Translations under genes and position numbers: made by a program
Shown here: in pieces, positions 1 to 7,858 of the stretch
How positions within the stretch are numbered: position 1 is the stretch's first letter
Layout: every line of letters begins with the position of its first letter
Notes under the pieces: model-generated
The model's input: the letters and a program-made list of their open reading frames with translations, nothing else
What the model was told of the DNA's origin: nothing
Database searches by the model: none
Source: a bacterium
GTDB taxonomy: Bacteria > Planctomycetota > JADGBV01
Length of the DNA stretch: 33,441 nt
Assembly: GCA_023261545.1 (NCBI GenBank)
Contig: JAHFOS010000031.1
Location: forward strand, 1-33,441
Direction of reading: 5' to 3'

Positions 1-1383
1 GCCGGCGGTGAGGCCCGCGAGGATATTGAGCGACGCCCCGCCCTCCTTTGACGCCGTGACCACCTCGCGCACGTGGCGCGATTCGGTGGAGGTAAAGACC
101 TTGACGAGCTCGGGAATGAGCGCACCGGCCAGGGTGCCGCAGGTGATGATGGTGGAGAGCTTCCACCACATGGTTCCATCCCCGAGGCCGCCGATGAGCA
201 GGTTCGACATGACATAGGTCACGACCACGGAGATGATGGAGGTGATCCACACCAGCATGGTGAGCGGCGATTCGAAGTTCATCTTCTCGGCATTGGCGTA
301 CTTCGCGCTGGCTATTTGCTCGTTGATGAGGTAGGAGACGGCGCTCGCGATCACCATCATGACGCGCATCACGAAGAGCCACACCAGGAGCTGGACCTGG
401 ACGGTCGGCTCCTTCACGGCCAGCAGGATGAACGAGATGAGCGCCACGCCGGTCACGCCGTAGGTCTCAAAACCATCGGCGCTCGGGCCCACCGAGTCGC
501 CGGCGTTATCGCCCGTGCAGTCGGCGATGACGCCGGGGTTGCGCGCGTCGTCCTCCTTGATGTTGAAGACGATTTTCATGAGGTCGGAGCCGATATCCGC
601 GATCTTGGTGAAGATGCCGCCGGCGATGCGCAGGGCGGCGGCGCCCAGCGACTCGCCGATGGCGAAACCGATGAAACAGGGCCCGGCGAGGTCCGCGGGG
701 ATGACCAGCAGGATGAACAGCATGATCATGAGCTCGGTGGAGATCAGCATCATGCCGATGCTCATCCCGGCCTTGAGCGGGATGGCATAAACGGGAAACG
801 GCTTGCCGTAAAGGCTGGCGAACGCCGTGCGCGAATTGGCGAAGGTGTTGACGCGGATGCCGAACCAGGCCACGCCATAACTGCCGGCGATACCCACCAG
901 GCTGAAGGCAAGGATGAGCGCCACCCTTTCCGGAGGAAAGCCGCGTGCGCCCTGATACTCGGCCAGTTTGCCGAAATAGACGACCATGATGGTGCCGATG
1001 AACACTTCGAGCAGCAGGATGAACTTCCCCTGGGTGATAAGGTAGGTCTTGCAGGTCTCATAGATAAGGTCGGAAATCTCCAGCATGGAGCGATGGACGG
1101 GGAGGTTCTTGAGCTGCGAATAGGTCACGAGTCCGAAGGCGAGGCCGAGCAGGCAGACCACGAAGCCCCAGGCCAGCAAATGCGATCCCGGCATGCCAAA
1201 GAACATCGCCGAACTCAGATCCGGGAGTACCAGCGACGCCTCGCCGCCACCCTTGTGAAGGGCAGCACCCGCTTCCGCCGCCGTGGCGGATCCCGAGGCG
1301 AAGGCCCAAAAGGCCAAGGCCATCGCGGCGGCACCCGCGAACCCCGAGCGGCGGTTTCCAAGCATACGGGAAAGTATCTGCAT
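1..1383 (-). CDS. hppA: Membrane-bound ion-translocating pyrophosphatase (partial, C-terminus outside window)
   Basis: Vacuolar-type H+/Na+ pyrophosphatase. It couples PPi hydrolysis to ion export across the cytoplasmic membrane. Translating the minus strand from the ATG at 1383 gives 461 codons that run off the window edge; the usual length is about 650-800 residues. The first ~30 residues look like a signal or extra membrane leader (hydrophobic, Ala-rich), followed by several membrane spans. Family signatures are clear: a GGIFTKIADIGSDL block, then EDDARNP, then GDNAGDS near residue 294 (PPi/Mg binding), then ADGFETYG. The last visible residues are ILAGLTAG. The residues that decide K+ dependence lie beyond the edge, so the subclass cannot be read. 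The upstream region is AT-rich and probably holds the promoter. The family call is near certain; the ion specificity is unknown. Confidence 0.95.
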   Translation of the reverse strand, partial: MQILSRMLGNRRSGFAGAAAMALAFWAFASGSATAAEAGAALHKGGGEASLVLPDLSSAMFFGMPGSHLLAWGFVVCLLGLAFGLVTYSQLKNLPVHRSMLEISDLIYETCKTYLITQGKFILLLEVFIGTIMVVYFGKLAEYQGARGFPPERVALILAFSLVGIAGSYGVAWFGIRVNTFANSRTAFASLYGKPFPVYAIPLKAGMSIGMMLISTELMIMLFILLVIPADLAGPCFIGFAIGESLGAAALRIAGGIFTKIADIGSDLMKIVFNIKEDDARNPGVIADCTGDNAGDSVGPSADGFETYGVTGVALISFILLAVKEPTVQVQLLVWLFVMRVMMVIASAVSYLINEQIASAKYANAEKMNFESPLTMLVWITSIISVVVTYVMSNLLIGGLGDGTMWWKLSTIITCGTLAGALIPELVKVFTSTESRHVREVVTASKEGGASLNILAGLTAG

Positions 1384-1610
1384 GATCTCGTCCTCTCGAT
1401 GGAGTATCAACGACCCAGCCGTCTGGGCAGGGGAGGAGGGGATGTTGAAAGGAGAAAATATCCTGCAAGGGAGCGCGGGGGATGGCCGCGCAAGGATAAA
1501 ATTCAAGAAGTGCTGATTTTACAGCCCATTTGTCAGCATCTAAAATGACAGAAATATATTCACAAATGTTAATTTTATAATGTAAAAGTAACTACTCGGG
1601 CATCTTCGCC
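1384..1610. other. AT-rich intergenic region upstream of hppA
   Basis: No gene is seen here. The stretch at about 1500-1595 is strikingly AT-rich against the GC-rich surroundings and lies just upstream of the minus-strand pyrophosphatase gene, so it probably holds its promoter. Several -10-like hexamers occur but no single convincing -35/-10 pair. A plus-strand open frame crossing this area is antisense to hppA and is not considered a gene. Confidence 0.5.
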
Positions 1611-1754
1611 CCCCTCTCCCTTCGGGAGAGGGTCGGGGTGAGGGGTGTTTGCATCGAGGAAATCAAGAGGCGAAAAAATAAAGCGTGACGCGCTTAGGGT
1701 ATTTTTCTGGCGGTTCATTCCCCTCACCCTGCCCTCATCCCAGAGGGAGAGGGG
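1611..1754. repeat. Inverted-repeat intergenic element (CCCCTCTCCC...GGTGAGGGG type)
   Basis: Two 35-base arms, 1611-1645 and 1720-1754, are imperfect inverse complements. Each starts or ends with CCCCTCTCCC and GGTGAGGGG. The left arm itself folds into a perfect 9-bp stem (CCCTCTCCC, loop TTC, GGGAGAGGG; 1612-1632). About 74 bases of lower-GC sequence separate the arms. This is the widespread CCCTCTCCC/GGTGAGGGG intergenic repeat seen in many bacterial genomes, here arranged as a MITE-like pair between two minus-strand genes. It could also act as a transcription terminator after the oxygenase gene. A 70-residue plus-strand frame inside it is the usual spurious translation of this repeat. Confidence 0.7.
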
Positions 1755-1853
1755 AAGTGGGCCTGAGCCGTTGCATGTAAAAAATAAAATGCGGTGCTAC
1801 GTCCCTGTTTTGTCGCCCGCTCGCAACCTTGCTCTCCCTACTTCACGTCCTCC

Positions 1854-2774
1854 CTAGGCTCGCCGCCAGACCGGCTCGGGGCTGGGGCCCACCATGTTCC
1901 AGATGTCGTAGCAGCCGCGCAACTCGTGATGCCGGCGCGTCTCGAAGAACGAGGGCAGGAAGGTGAACTGCAGGGCGAGCCGCACGCCGGCCTTCACGGG
2001 GGTCGCGCGGTGCAGGCAGTTGTTATTGAAAATAAAAGCCGTCCCGGCCGGGCCCGTGGCCATCCCGGGCGCCGTCCCGAGCCGGCGGGCGATGCCGCTC
2101 ACGTATTCCTCGCTGTAACGCGACTCATAAGTGTTGCCGGTAAGCTGATGGGCGAGGTGGCTGACCGCATGACTGCCGGGGACGTAGGCGAAGGGGCCGT
2201 TCTCCGGGGCGACGTCCGAGAGGTAGATGAAACCCTTGAGGGTGCCGGGGGGGTGCTCGTCGGTATGCCATAGGAAACTCGACTCCGCCTGCTCCACCGG
2301 AAAGGCGATGTACTTGAGCGCCATGGCGTCGGCCAGGCGGTAGTGCGCGCGGTAATATCCTCGGAGGATCGGCCCGAACAGCCTTTCCACCAAACGATGG
2401 CAGGGATCGAATCCCAACTGGCGCAGGCAGCTCCAGGCGGCGTTCTTGTAGGACAGCCCGCGGCGCAGGGCCTCCGTTTCGGCCAGTTCCCCATCGGGAA
2501 GGTTCACCTGCCAGGCCTGCGGTGAAGCACAGAGGACGCGGAATGGCGCCAGGAGTTCGTCGCTGGCGGCGAGCGCCGGCGCCGCGCAGTAGCCCGTGCC
2601 GCTGAGCTCCCGGGCGCGCTGTTGGCCCAACGCAGCGCTTTCGCGCACGGCGGGGCACAACCTGTGATAGAGCCGGTAAGAGAGGTCGCGCGCGCTCCGC
2701 TCGGGCCGGCGCAAGGTGTACTTGAGCTTCCAGCGCGCGTAGAGCACCAGGCGCTCCTTCCAGGTCAGTTCCAT
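1854..2774 (-). CDS. Phytanoyl-CoA dioxygenase (PhyH) family Fe(II)/2-oxoglutarate oxygenase
   Basis: A 306-residue protein of the PhyH superfamily, non-heme iron oxygenases that hydroxylate diverse small molecules. The 2-His-1-carboxylate iron site is visible as HTD (H170, D172) and the distal H255 in CLHRATPV, with R265 placed to bind 2-oxoglutarate. The typical segments LKGFIYLSDV, NGPFAYVPGSH and an FNNN strand lie between them. The N-terminal ~60 residues are basic and helical. The gene is divergent from the methyltransferase at 2899 and may belong to the surrounding surface-glycan genes, but the substrate cannot be deduced. The ATG at 2774 is chosen because the protein reads cleanly from there and the 124-bp upstream gap suits a divergent promoter. 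Confidence 0.85.
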   Translation of the reverse strand: MELTWKERLVLYARWKLKYTLRRPERSARDLSYRLYHRLCPAVRESAALGQQRARELSGTGYCAAPALAASDELLAPFRVLCASPQAWQVNLPDGELAETEALRRGLSYKNAAWSCLRQLGFDPCHRLVERLFGPILRGYYRAHYRLADAMALKYIAFPVEQAESSFLWHTDEHPPGTLKGFIYLSDVAPENGPFAYVPGSHAVSHLAHQLTGNTYESRYSEEYVSGIARRLGTAPGMATGPAGTAFIFNNNCLHRATPVKAGVRLALQFTFLPSFFETRRHHELRGCYDIWNMVGPSPEPVWRRA

Positions 2775-2898
2775 GGCGTCAATGTAAACGCCCGCCGCGT
2801 CGTGCAGCGGCCAGTCCAGGCATCTTTATGATGGACTTTAGCCCGGCGTCCCATAATGTAATGGGGCATCAGTCTCATAACCCAAGGCAGATCCAGAA

Positions 2899-3885
2899 AT
2901 GAAGGCGCACGCCAAGGACTATTTCGTCTGCCCCGCCGATAAAGGACCGCTGAACCTGCATATCGAGGAGGAGACATCCGAGGAAATTATTCGCGGTGCC
3001 CTGGAATGCCCGAAGTGTAAAAAAGTGTATTCAATAGAAAAAGGCGTCGTTGACTTTATTGGGGAATCCCATTACTCGGAAAGCTTCGGATATCAGTGGA
3101 ATATCTTCAGCAAAACCCAGTTGGACAGCTACTCCCGGCTTAGTATCTCCAAGGATAGATTTTTTCATGTCACGGCGTGGCCCAGTGACATGAAGGGCCT
3201 GTTGGCCCTTGAAGTTGGCTGTGGCTCCGGAAGGTTTACCGAAGTGGCGGCCGCCACGGGAGTCAATTTGGTTTCCATGGATTCTTCCGATGCCGTCTAT
3301 GCAAACTTTGCGAACAACGGGCACTTTCCCAATGTAACCTTCGCAAAATCAGACCTGTTCCATGCGCCATTCCCTGACGATTCTTTTGACAGGGTGTTCT
3401 GCCTGGGCGTCGTCCAGCACACTCCGCAACCCTCCATCGCCATCGCAGCGCTTTATAAGTTAATCAAAAGCCATCGGGGAGAGCTGGCTTTTGATGTTTA
3501 CGCAAAAACTTTTGGTTCCCTGTTCTGCTCAAAATACTGGCTCCGGCCTGTCCTGAGGAGAGTGCCAAAAGAGAAACTTTTCTCCATGCTCAAGACGTTC
3601 GTCCCCATCTTGCTCAGAGCTCATGACGTGGTTAGGCTGCTGCCGGGCGTCGGACGATGGTTGGCTTACCGGCTTGTTCCCGTCAATACCTATAAGTATT
3701 CGTATCCGTTGACGAAAGAACAGAACTTCGAGTGGGCCTTGCTCGACACGTTTGATATGTTTTCGCCAACCTATGATAGCCCCATGACGCTTCAGGCTGT
3801 CAAGGATCTGCTGACCAGCCTCTCGCCCGCGCAAATGCAAATTCAATACGGTCCCAATGGTATTATTGCCAAGATAACGAAGTGA
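2899..3885 (+). CDS. Class I SAM-dependent methyltransferase with N-terminal Cys-rich (Trm112-like) segment
   Basis: A 328-residue protein. Residues 8-55 resemble a Trm112-like zinc segment with a first cysteine C11 and a CPKC pair (C37, C40), followed by a VVDF strand. A class I methyltransferase fold follows, with the SAM-binding EVGCGSG motif at 105-111, an acidic residue after strand 2 (D128) and the post-I motif PDDSFDRVFCLGVVQHT near 159-175. The C-terminal third is hydrophobic and may sit at the membrane, as in methyltransferases that modify lipid-linked sugars. The gene precedes the surface-carbohydrate gene by 24 bases, suggesting a two-gene unit. Its base composition is visibly poorer in G+C than both neighbours (many AAA, ATT and TAT codons), consistent with recent acquisition. 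The methyl acceptor is unknown. Confidence 0.85.
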   Translation: MKAHAKDYFVCPADKGPLNLHIEEETSEEIIRGALECPKCKKVYSIEKGVVDFIGESHYSESFGYQWNIFSKTQLDSYSRLSISKDRFFHVTAWPSDMKGLLALEVGCGSGRFTEVAAATGVNLVSMDSSDAVYANFANNGHFPNVTFAKSDLFHAPFPDDSFDRVFCLGVVQHTPQPSIAIAALYKLIKSHRGELAFDVYAKTFGSLFCSKYWLRPVLRRVPKEKLFSMLKTFVPILLRAHDVVRLLPGVGRWLAYRLVPVNTYKYSYPLTKEQNFEWALLDTFDMFSPTYDSPMTLQAVKDLLTSLSPAQMQIQYGPNGIIAKITK

Positions 3886-3909
3886 CGTATTGCAAACCAC
3901 GGCGTAGCC

Positions 3910-5580
3910 ATGCTGGGCGGCATAACTGAGAACTTGTTCGGCGGTCTCCTGGAGGATGTCCTGGACTGGCGGCGCGCCCGGCACCTCGACGACCTCGACT
4001 GGATCACGCGCAACCGGCTCAAGCTCAAGCAGCGCAAGAAGGAATTCGCGCGTATCGCGGGCGAAGCCAAGAGGGATCAGAAAAACCCGCGCCGCGTCCT
4101 GCTCTGGGGCCCCACCGGCTGGGAGCGCGGGGCGCTCGAACACATGCTGGCCCTCGCTCTGAGGCTGCGCGGCCATGAAGTGCTGGAGGTGTCCTGCGCG
4201 GGCGGCTTTCCCGCGTGCAGCATGGAAACAGTGCTCTCGCCGCGGCCGGACTGCCAGAGCTGCACCGAGCGCGCCGCGCGCATGCGCGGTGTTTTCCCCG
4301 GCGCGGACGATAGCAAATCGGCCAATGAATATCTCAAGCCCGAGGACTTTAGCGCGGCGGAGGCCGAAATCGCCGCGCTCGCGCCCTCCGACTTTCCGGG
4401 CCATGTCCACGAGGGTATTGAGGTGGGCCGCATCGTCGCCCGCGATATCCCCCAGTATTTCGCGCGCCACGTGCGTCTCGACGACCCTGCCATCGAAGCG
4501 GACGCGCGTCGCACGCTGGTGGCCACGCTGCTGTATCTCAAGGCCGCCCTGCGGGCGCACCGCGAGTTCCGGCCCGACGTGGGCGTCGTCACCGCGGGCA
4601 TGACCACGGCTTACGCGCCCTTCTACGAGGTCTGCCGCCAGGCCGGCACCACGGTCATCGGCTGGGATGAAAGCTACGAAAAAGATTCTTTCTCCTTCTC
4701 CTACAACCGTGTGGAAGAGCTTTTCGACCTTGATCCGGCCTGGCGCGTGACGCGGCACGAGCCTCTCAAACCCGAGGAAGACGCCTTTGTGCAGGGCTAT
4801 CTGGAGAAAATGGCGCGCGGCCGGCTGGGGTACAATTTTTTTTACCCCGCCCCCATCCGCGAGCTCGAACCCATCCGCCGTGAACTCGGCCTGGAAGCAG
4901 GGGCGCAGCGCGTGGTGTTGCTCACCAACGTCTCCTGGGACACGGCGCTATCGGGCAAGGATCTCGCCTTCTCATCCATGGAGGAGTGGATCCTCTCCAC
5001 CGTCGCGGCCATCATCCCCGCGCGCGGCATCGAACTCATCCTGCGCTTCCACCCCTACGACCGCAACTCCACGGTGACCGGCCCGGCGCTGCTGCGGGAG
5101 CGCTTCCCGAACCTGCCGCGGCACATCAAGATCGTGGAGCCGCAGGAGCAGATCCAGTCACACGCGCTCGCCGACCTCGCCGACGTCATCGGCGTTTACA
5201 ACACCTCCATGGGCATGGAGCTCGCTATCCGCGGACGCTGCGTGGTAGCCTGCGGTCGGCCCCATTACATGGGCAAAGGTTTCACCCGCGATATCCTGAA
5301 GAAGGAAGACTGGCTCGAAATGATCACCGACCCGGCGCGTTTTCCGCCGCCGCGCATCCCCGCGGAGGCGGTCAACCTCGCCAAGAAATACTTTCACCTC
5401 CTGGTGGGCCGCTCCGAGGCGGCGTTCCCTGAGTTTCGCCAACCCACGCGCTTCAGCTTCGAGCTCGATCCCGAGGAATTCCTCCCCGGGCGGGGCAACC
5501 GCTGGGATCGCTTGTGCGACGCCGTGGCCTATGGCGGTCCCCTGCTTGACATCTCCCCGGTGCGCCTCAAGGCGGAATGA
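3910..5580 (+). CDS. Surface carbohydrate / capsule biosynthesis protein, GT-B-like
   Basis: A 556-residue protein resembling capsule or surface-carbohydrate proteins related to CDP-glycerol glycerophosphotransferase-type GT-B enzymes. After a charged coiled region (about residues 20-55), a first Rossmann-like domain starts at RVLLWGPTGWERGALEHML. Four cysteines, C96, C103, C115 and C118, form a conserved-looking cluster. The second domain carries LILRFHPYDRN, then ADVIGVYNTSMGMELAIRG, a typical donor-binding stretch for this fold, then RPHYMGKG. It probably transfers or assembles a sugar or polyol phosphate on a cell-surface glycan. No membrane span is obvious. The start at 3910 has no strong ribosome site, so a somewhat later start is possible. 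A 409-residue antisense frame overlapping this gene is a high-GC artefact. Confidence 0.7.
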   Translation: MLGGITENLFGGLLEDVLDWRRARHLDDLDWITRNRLKLKQRKKEFARIAGEAKRDQKNPRRVLLWGPTGWERGALEHMLALALRLRGHEVLEVSCAGGFPACSMETVLSPRPDCQSCTERAARMRGVFPGADDSKSANEYLKPEDFSAAEAEIAALAPSDFPGHVHEGIEVGRIVARDIPQYFARHVRLDDPAIEADARRTLVATLLYLKAALRAHREFRPDVGVVTAGMTTAYAPFYEVCRQAGTTVIGWDESYEKDSFSFSYNRVEELFDLDPAWRVTRHEPLKPEEDAFVQGYLEKMARGRLGYNFFYPAPIRELEPIRRELGLEAGAQRVVLLTNVSWDTALSGKDLAFSSMEEWILSTVAAIIPARGIELILRFHPYDRNSTVTGPALLRERFPNLPRHIKIVEPQEQIQSHALADLADVIGVYNTSMGMELAIRGRCVVACGRPHYMGKGFTRDILKKEDWLEMITDPARFPPPRIPAEAVNLAKKYFHLLVGRSEAAFPEFRQPTRFSFELDPEEFLPGRGNRWDRLCDAVAYGGPLLDISPVRLKAE

Positions 5581-5644
5581 GCCCCTCCGCGGACCACGGC
5601 CGGCCTTTCGCCCTCATCTTTCTGGAGTCGGTGTCGCAAAAAAC

Positions 5645-5677
5645 TTGACTTTAGATTCCTCGCCTAAATATAAAGTC
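5645..5677 (+). promoter_or_regulatory. Promoter with overlapping palindrome before the AAA/DUF4143 ATPase
   Basis: TTGACT (5645-5650) and TATAAA (5669-5674), 18 bases apart, match sigma-70-type elements. A perfect 7-bp inverted repeat, GACTTTA (5647-5653) and TAAAGTC (5671-5677), overlaps both hexamers, as expected for an operator. The TATAAA ends only 7 bases before the ATG at 5682, so the transcript would start at or very near the start codon. No Shine-Dalgarno sequence is visible, which points to a leaderless mRNA. The operator role is inferred. Confidence 0.55.
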
Positions 5678-5681
5678 ATAT

Positions 5682-6926
5682 ATGTTCAGCCGCTGGTACG
5701 CCGGGACGTTGCAGGAGAAGCTGACGCGACCGTTTGTCCACTTGGTTTTCGGGGCGCGGCAGACGGGAAAGTCCACGTTGCTGCGGGCGCTGTTGCCGCC
5801 GGAAACGCTGGTCATTGACCTGGCAGATCCCCACGAGCGGTCGCGACATCTGGCCGATCCTGGAGTTTTTTCCAAAGCATGCCGACAACTGCCTGCGGGC
5901 AGGAAAGGGCATTTCGTCTTTGTGGACGAAGCGCAGTCCGTGCCCTCGATTTTCGACGCGGTACAGCATCTCTACGACGGGGACAAGGCCCGCTGGCGGT
6001 TCGTGCTTTGCGGCAGTTCCGCCCGGAAGCTGCGGCGCATGGGCGCAAACCTGCTGCCAGGGCGGAGCTTCTACCATCGGTTGTTTCCGCTGACGCTGGT
6101 AGAGCATCCAGCGGATCAGCCGCGCGTGAGCTACGCGGTGTCACCTCTGGCGCTCGACTGGAAGGCGGGAGAGAAGCCGAAGAGGCCGTTTCCGGCGGCC
6201 GACGTGTTGACGCGGTTGGCTTACGGTGAGTTGCCCGGCGTGGTGGCGGCGGACGAGCCGGATCGGGCCGAGTTGCTGCGGGCGTTTGCGTTTGTTCATC
6301 TGGAAGAGGAAATCCGCCGTGAGGCGCTGGTGAAGGATTGGGGCGCGTTTGTACGCTTCATGCAACTGGCGGCGTCCGAATCCGGGCAGATCGTGAACTT
6401 CGCCGCCATCTCCCAGGAAAGTGGGGTCTCGCAGCCGACGGTAAAAAGCCATTACCAGTTGCTGGAGGACATGTTCGTGGGGTTTCGATTGGAGGCGTTT
6501 TCGCGGAGTTCGCGCAAGACTCTGCTTTCGACGCCCAAGTTCTTTTTCTTCGATCTCGGAGTGCGGCACGCGGCGGCTGGGCTGACGCCAACGCCCGACG
6601 TGGTGAAGGTGAACCCTGGCGCATTTTTCGAACAGTGGGTGGGAATCGAGTTGTGGAAACGGCTGCAATATCTCGGTGAGGGAAAACTGTATCACCTGCG
6701 CACCAAGGACGGCGCGGAAGTGGACTTCATCATTGCGCGGGGGGGCATGCTGACGCCCATCGAGGTCAAGTGGAGCGAGAATCCGAGCGCGCAGGATGCG
6801 CGGCATGTGCTGGCATTTCTAGCGGAGCACCCGAAGTTGGCCGCGCATGGATATATCGTGTGCCGGTGCCAGCGACCCATGCAACTTCATGAGAAGGTCA
6901 CCGCACTGCCGTGGTTCTGCTTATGA
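5682..6926 (+). CDS. AAA ATPase with C-terminal DUF4143 (ATP-binding protein)
   Basis: A 414-residue AAA_14/DUF4143 protein, an often solitary and mobile ATPase family of uncertain function. Walker A is GARQTGKST (24-32) and Walker B is VFVDEAQ (79-85), with a sensor-like CGSSARK further on. A middle region with SGVSQPTVKSHYQLLED (about 245-265) looks like a winged-helix DNA-binding segment. The C-terminal region has EVDFII followed by PIEVKWS (about 346-366), resembling a degenerate or active PD-(D/E)xK nuclease core. It stands alone between two polysaccharide clusters with its own palindromic promoter and is followed directly by a MITE-like element, so it looks like inserted cargo. Autoregulation through the palindrome is plausible but unproven. 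Confidence 0.88.
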   Translation: MFSRWYAGTLQEKLTRPFVHLVFGARQTGKSTLLRALLPPETLVIDLADPHERSRHLADPGVFSKACRQLPAGRKGHFVFVDEAQSVPSIFDAVQHLYDGDKARWRFVLCGSSARKLRRMGANLLPGRSFYHRLFPLTLVEHPADQPRVSYAVSPLALDWKAGEKPKRPFPAADVLTRLAYGELPGVVAADEPDRAELLRAFAFVHLEEEIRREALVKDWGAFVRFMQLAASESGQIVNFAAISQESGVSQPTVKSHYQLLEDMFVGFRLEAFSRSSRKTLLSTPKFFFFDLGVRHAAAGLTPTPDVVKVNPGAFFEQWVGIELWKRLQYLGEGKLYHLRTKDGAEVDFIIARGGMLTPIEVKWSENPSAQDARHVLAFLAEHPKLAAHGYIVCRCQRPMQLHEKVTALPWFCL

Positions 6927-6963
6927 ACTTTCTGAACGCACGGCTTGCGCCCGCGCTATCCTG

Positions 6964-7141
6964 AGAGTCTGTTTAAAAAGTATGAATTTATTCACCACAG
7001 AGACACTGAGAATATTCAGGGGCGAACTAGAGATTCTAAGCGCTTCTCCATATTGTCTCTGTGCTCTCTGTGTCTCTGTGGTAAAATATTGTTTATAAAA
7101 TATTAAAATGCGATATGATAGACACTTTTTAAACAAGCTCT
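6964..7141. mobile_element. 178-bp MITE-like nested inverted-repeat element
   Basis: The outer arms are 18 bases long: AGAGTCTGTTTAAAAAGT at 6964-6981 and the inverse complement of AGAGCTTGTTTAAAAAGT at 7124-7141, with two mismatches. Inside, CACCACAGAGACACTGAG (6993-7010) pairs with the CTCTGTGTCTCTGTGG stretch near 7066-7081. The second motif is a CACAGAG-type intergenic repeat common in environmental bacterial genomes. The element is AT-rich, codes for nothing and has no clear target-site duplication. It ends 12 bases before the cytidylyltransferase start codon, so it may supply transcription signals to that operon: a weak TTGTTT/TATGAT pair lies at 7089-7119 with a 19-base spacer. Confidence 0.6.
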
Positions 7142-7153
7142 GAAGCAAGGGAA

Positions 7154-7858
7154 ATGAGCGCCTCCCCGGACCACCGACTGCCTCCCGTCTTCATCCAGGC
7201 GCGCATGTCCTCACGGCGGCTGCCGGGCAAGGTGCTCATGGACCTCGCTGGCCAGCCGGTGCTCGGTCGCTTGCTCGGGCGCCTCGCCCTGAGCCGCTCT
7301 CCCTTGGAAATAGCCGTGCTGACCTCGGATCACCCTAACGACGACCCTATCGCGCGCTTCTGCGCGCAACACGGGGCGCGCTGCCACCGTGGCCCGCTTG
7401 ATGACGTGGCGCTGCGCTTCCTGGGCGCCGCCCACGCCCTCAAGGCCCGCGCCTGCGTGCGCCTGAGCGCCGACAGCCCGCTCTTCGACGCCCGCGTCCT
7501 GGATCGGCTCATGGATCTCCACCAGCGGCAGCCTTTGGCGCTCACCACCAACGTCCACCCGCGCTCTTTTCCCAAGGGCCAGTCCGCGGAGATTTTCCCT
7601 GTGGAACTCCTGGCCGCGCACCACCCGAATTTCTCGCCCGAGGACCGCGAGCACGTCACGCGCTACTTCTACAACAATGCCGGATCCTGGAAAATCGCCA
7701 ACCTGCGCCACGAACCCAGCGCCGCGCAACTTTCATTGGCGCTGGACACGCCGGAAGACCGCCAGCGTTTGGAGGAACTGTTGCGCTCGCGCCAGGGCGC
7801 CGAGAAGCTGTCCTGGCAGGCGCTTCTGGATCTCCCGGCGGGAAGCGAGGCGGCGTGA
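7154..7858 (+). CDS. SpsF-like cytidylyltransferase (acylneuraminate cytidylyltransferase family)
   Basis: A 234-residue nucleotidyltransferase of the SpsF/NeuA/KdsB fold, which activates acidic sugars as CMP derivatives. The signature is PVFIQARMSSRRLPGKVL at residues 11-28 (the nucleotide-binding loop). DHPNDDPIARFC, the RGPLDDVALRF stretch and RLSADSPLFD, which carries the metal-binding aspartate region, follow. Length is normal for the SpsF group. It is the first gene of a coupled six-gene series that ends with a NeuB-family synthase, so it most likely activates the product of that synthase. Purine-rich AAGGGA lies almost against the ATG, which is a weak ribosome site. The stop codon overlaps the GTG start of the next gene by four bases. 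Confidence 0.82.
   Translation: MSASPDHRLPPVFIQARMSSRRLPGKVLMDLAGQPVLGRLLGRLALSRSPLEIAVLTSDHPNDDPIARFCAQHGARCHRGPLDDVALRFLGAAHALKARACVRLSADSPLFDARVLDRLMDLHQRQPLALTTNVHPRSFPKGQSAEIFPVELLAAHHPNFSPEDREHVTRYFYNNAGSWKIANLRHEPSAAQLSLALDTPEDRQRLEELLRSRQGAEKLSWQALLDLPAGSEAA

Noticed and set aside
73..1548. 491-codon plus-strand open frame
   Set aside because: Antisense to the pyrophosphatase gene; its translation is rich in Gly, His, Asp and Glu without any domain, typical of a GC-rich shadow frame.
1645..1857. 70-codon plus-strand frame
   Set aside because: It lies in the CCCTCTCCC repeat, and its translation is the usual spurious product of that repeat.
3529..4758. 409-codon minus-strand frame
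   Set aside because: Overlaps the surface-carbohydrate gene on the opposite strand and shows no recognisable motif.
6847..7098. 83-codon plus-strand frame
   Set aside because: Starts inside the ATPase gene and runs into the CACAGAG-type repeat element; no protein features.
7154..7858. KdsB (CMP-Kdo synthetase) as an alternative name for the cytidylyltransferase
   Set aside because: The FIQARMSS...LPGKVL opening and its partner genes match the SpsF group better than KdsB, which starts with a different loop.
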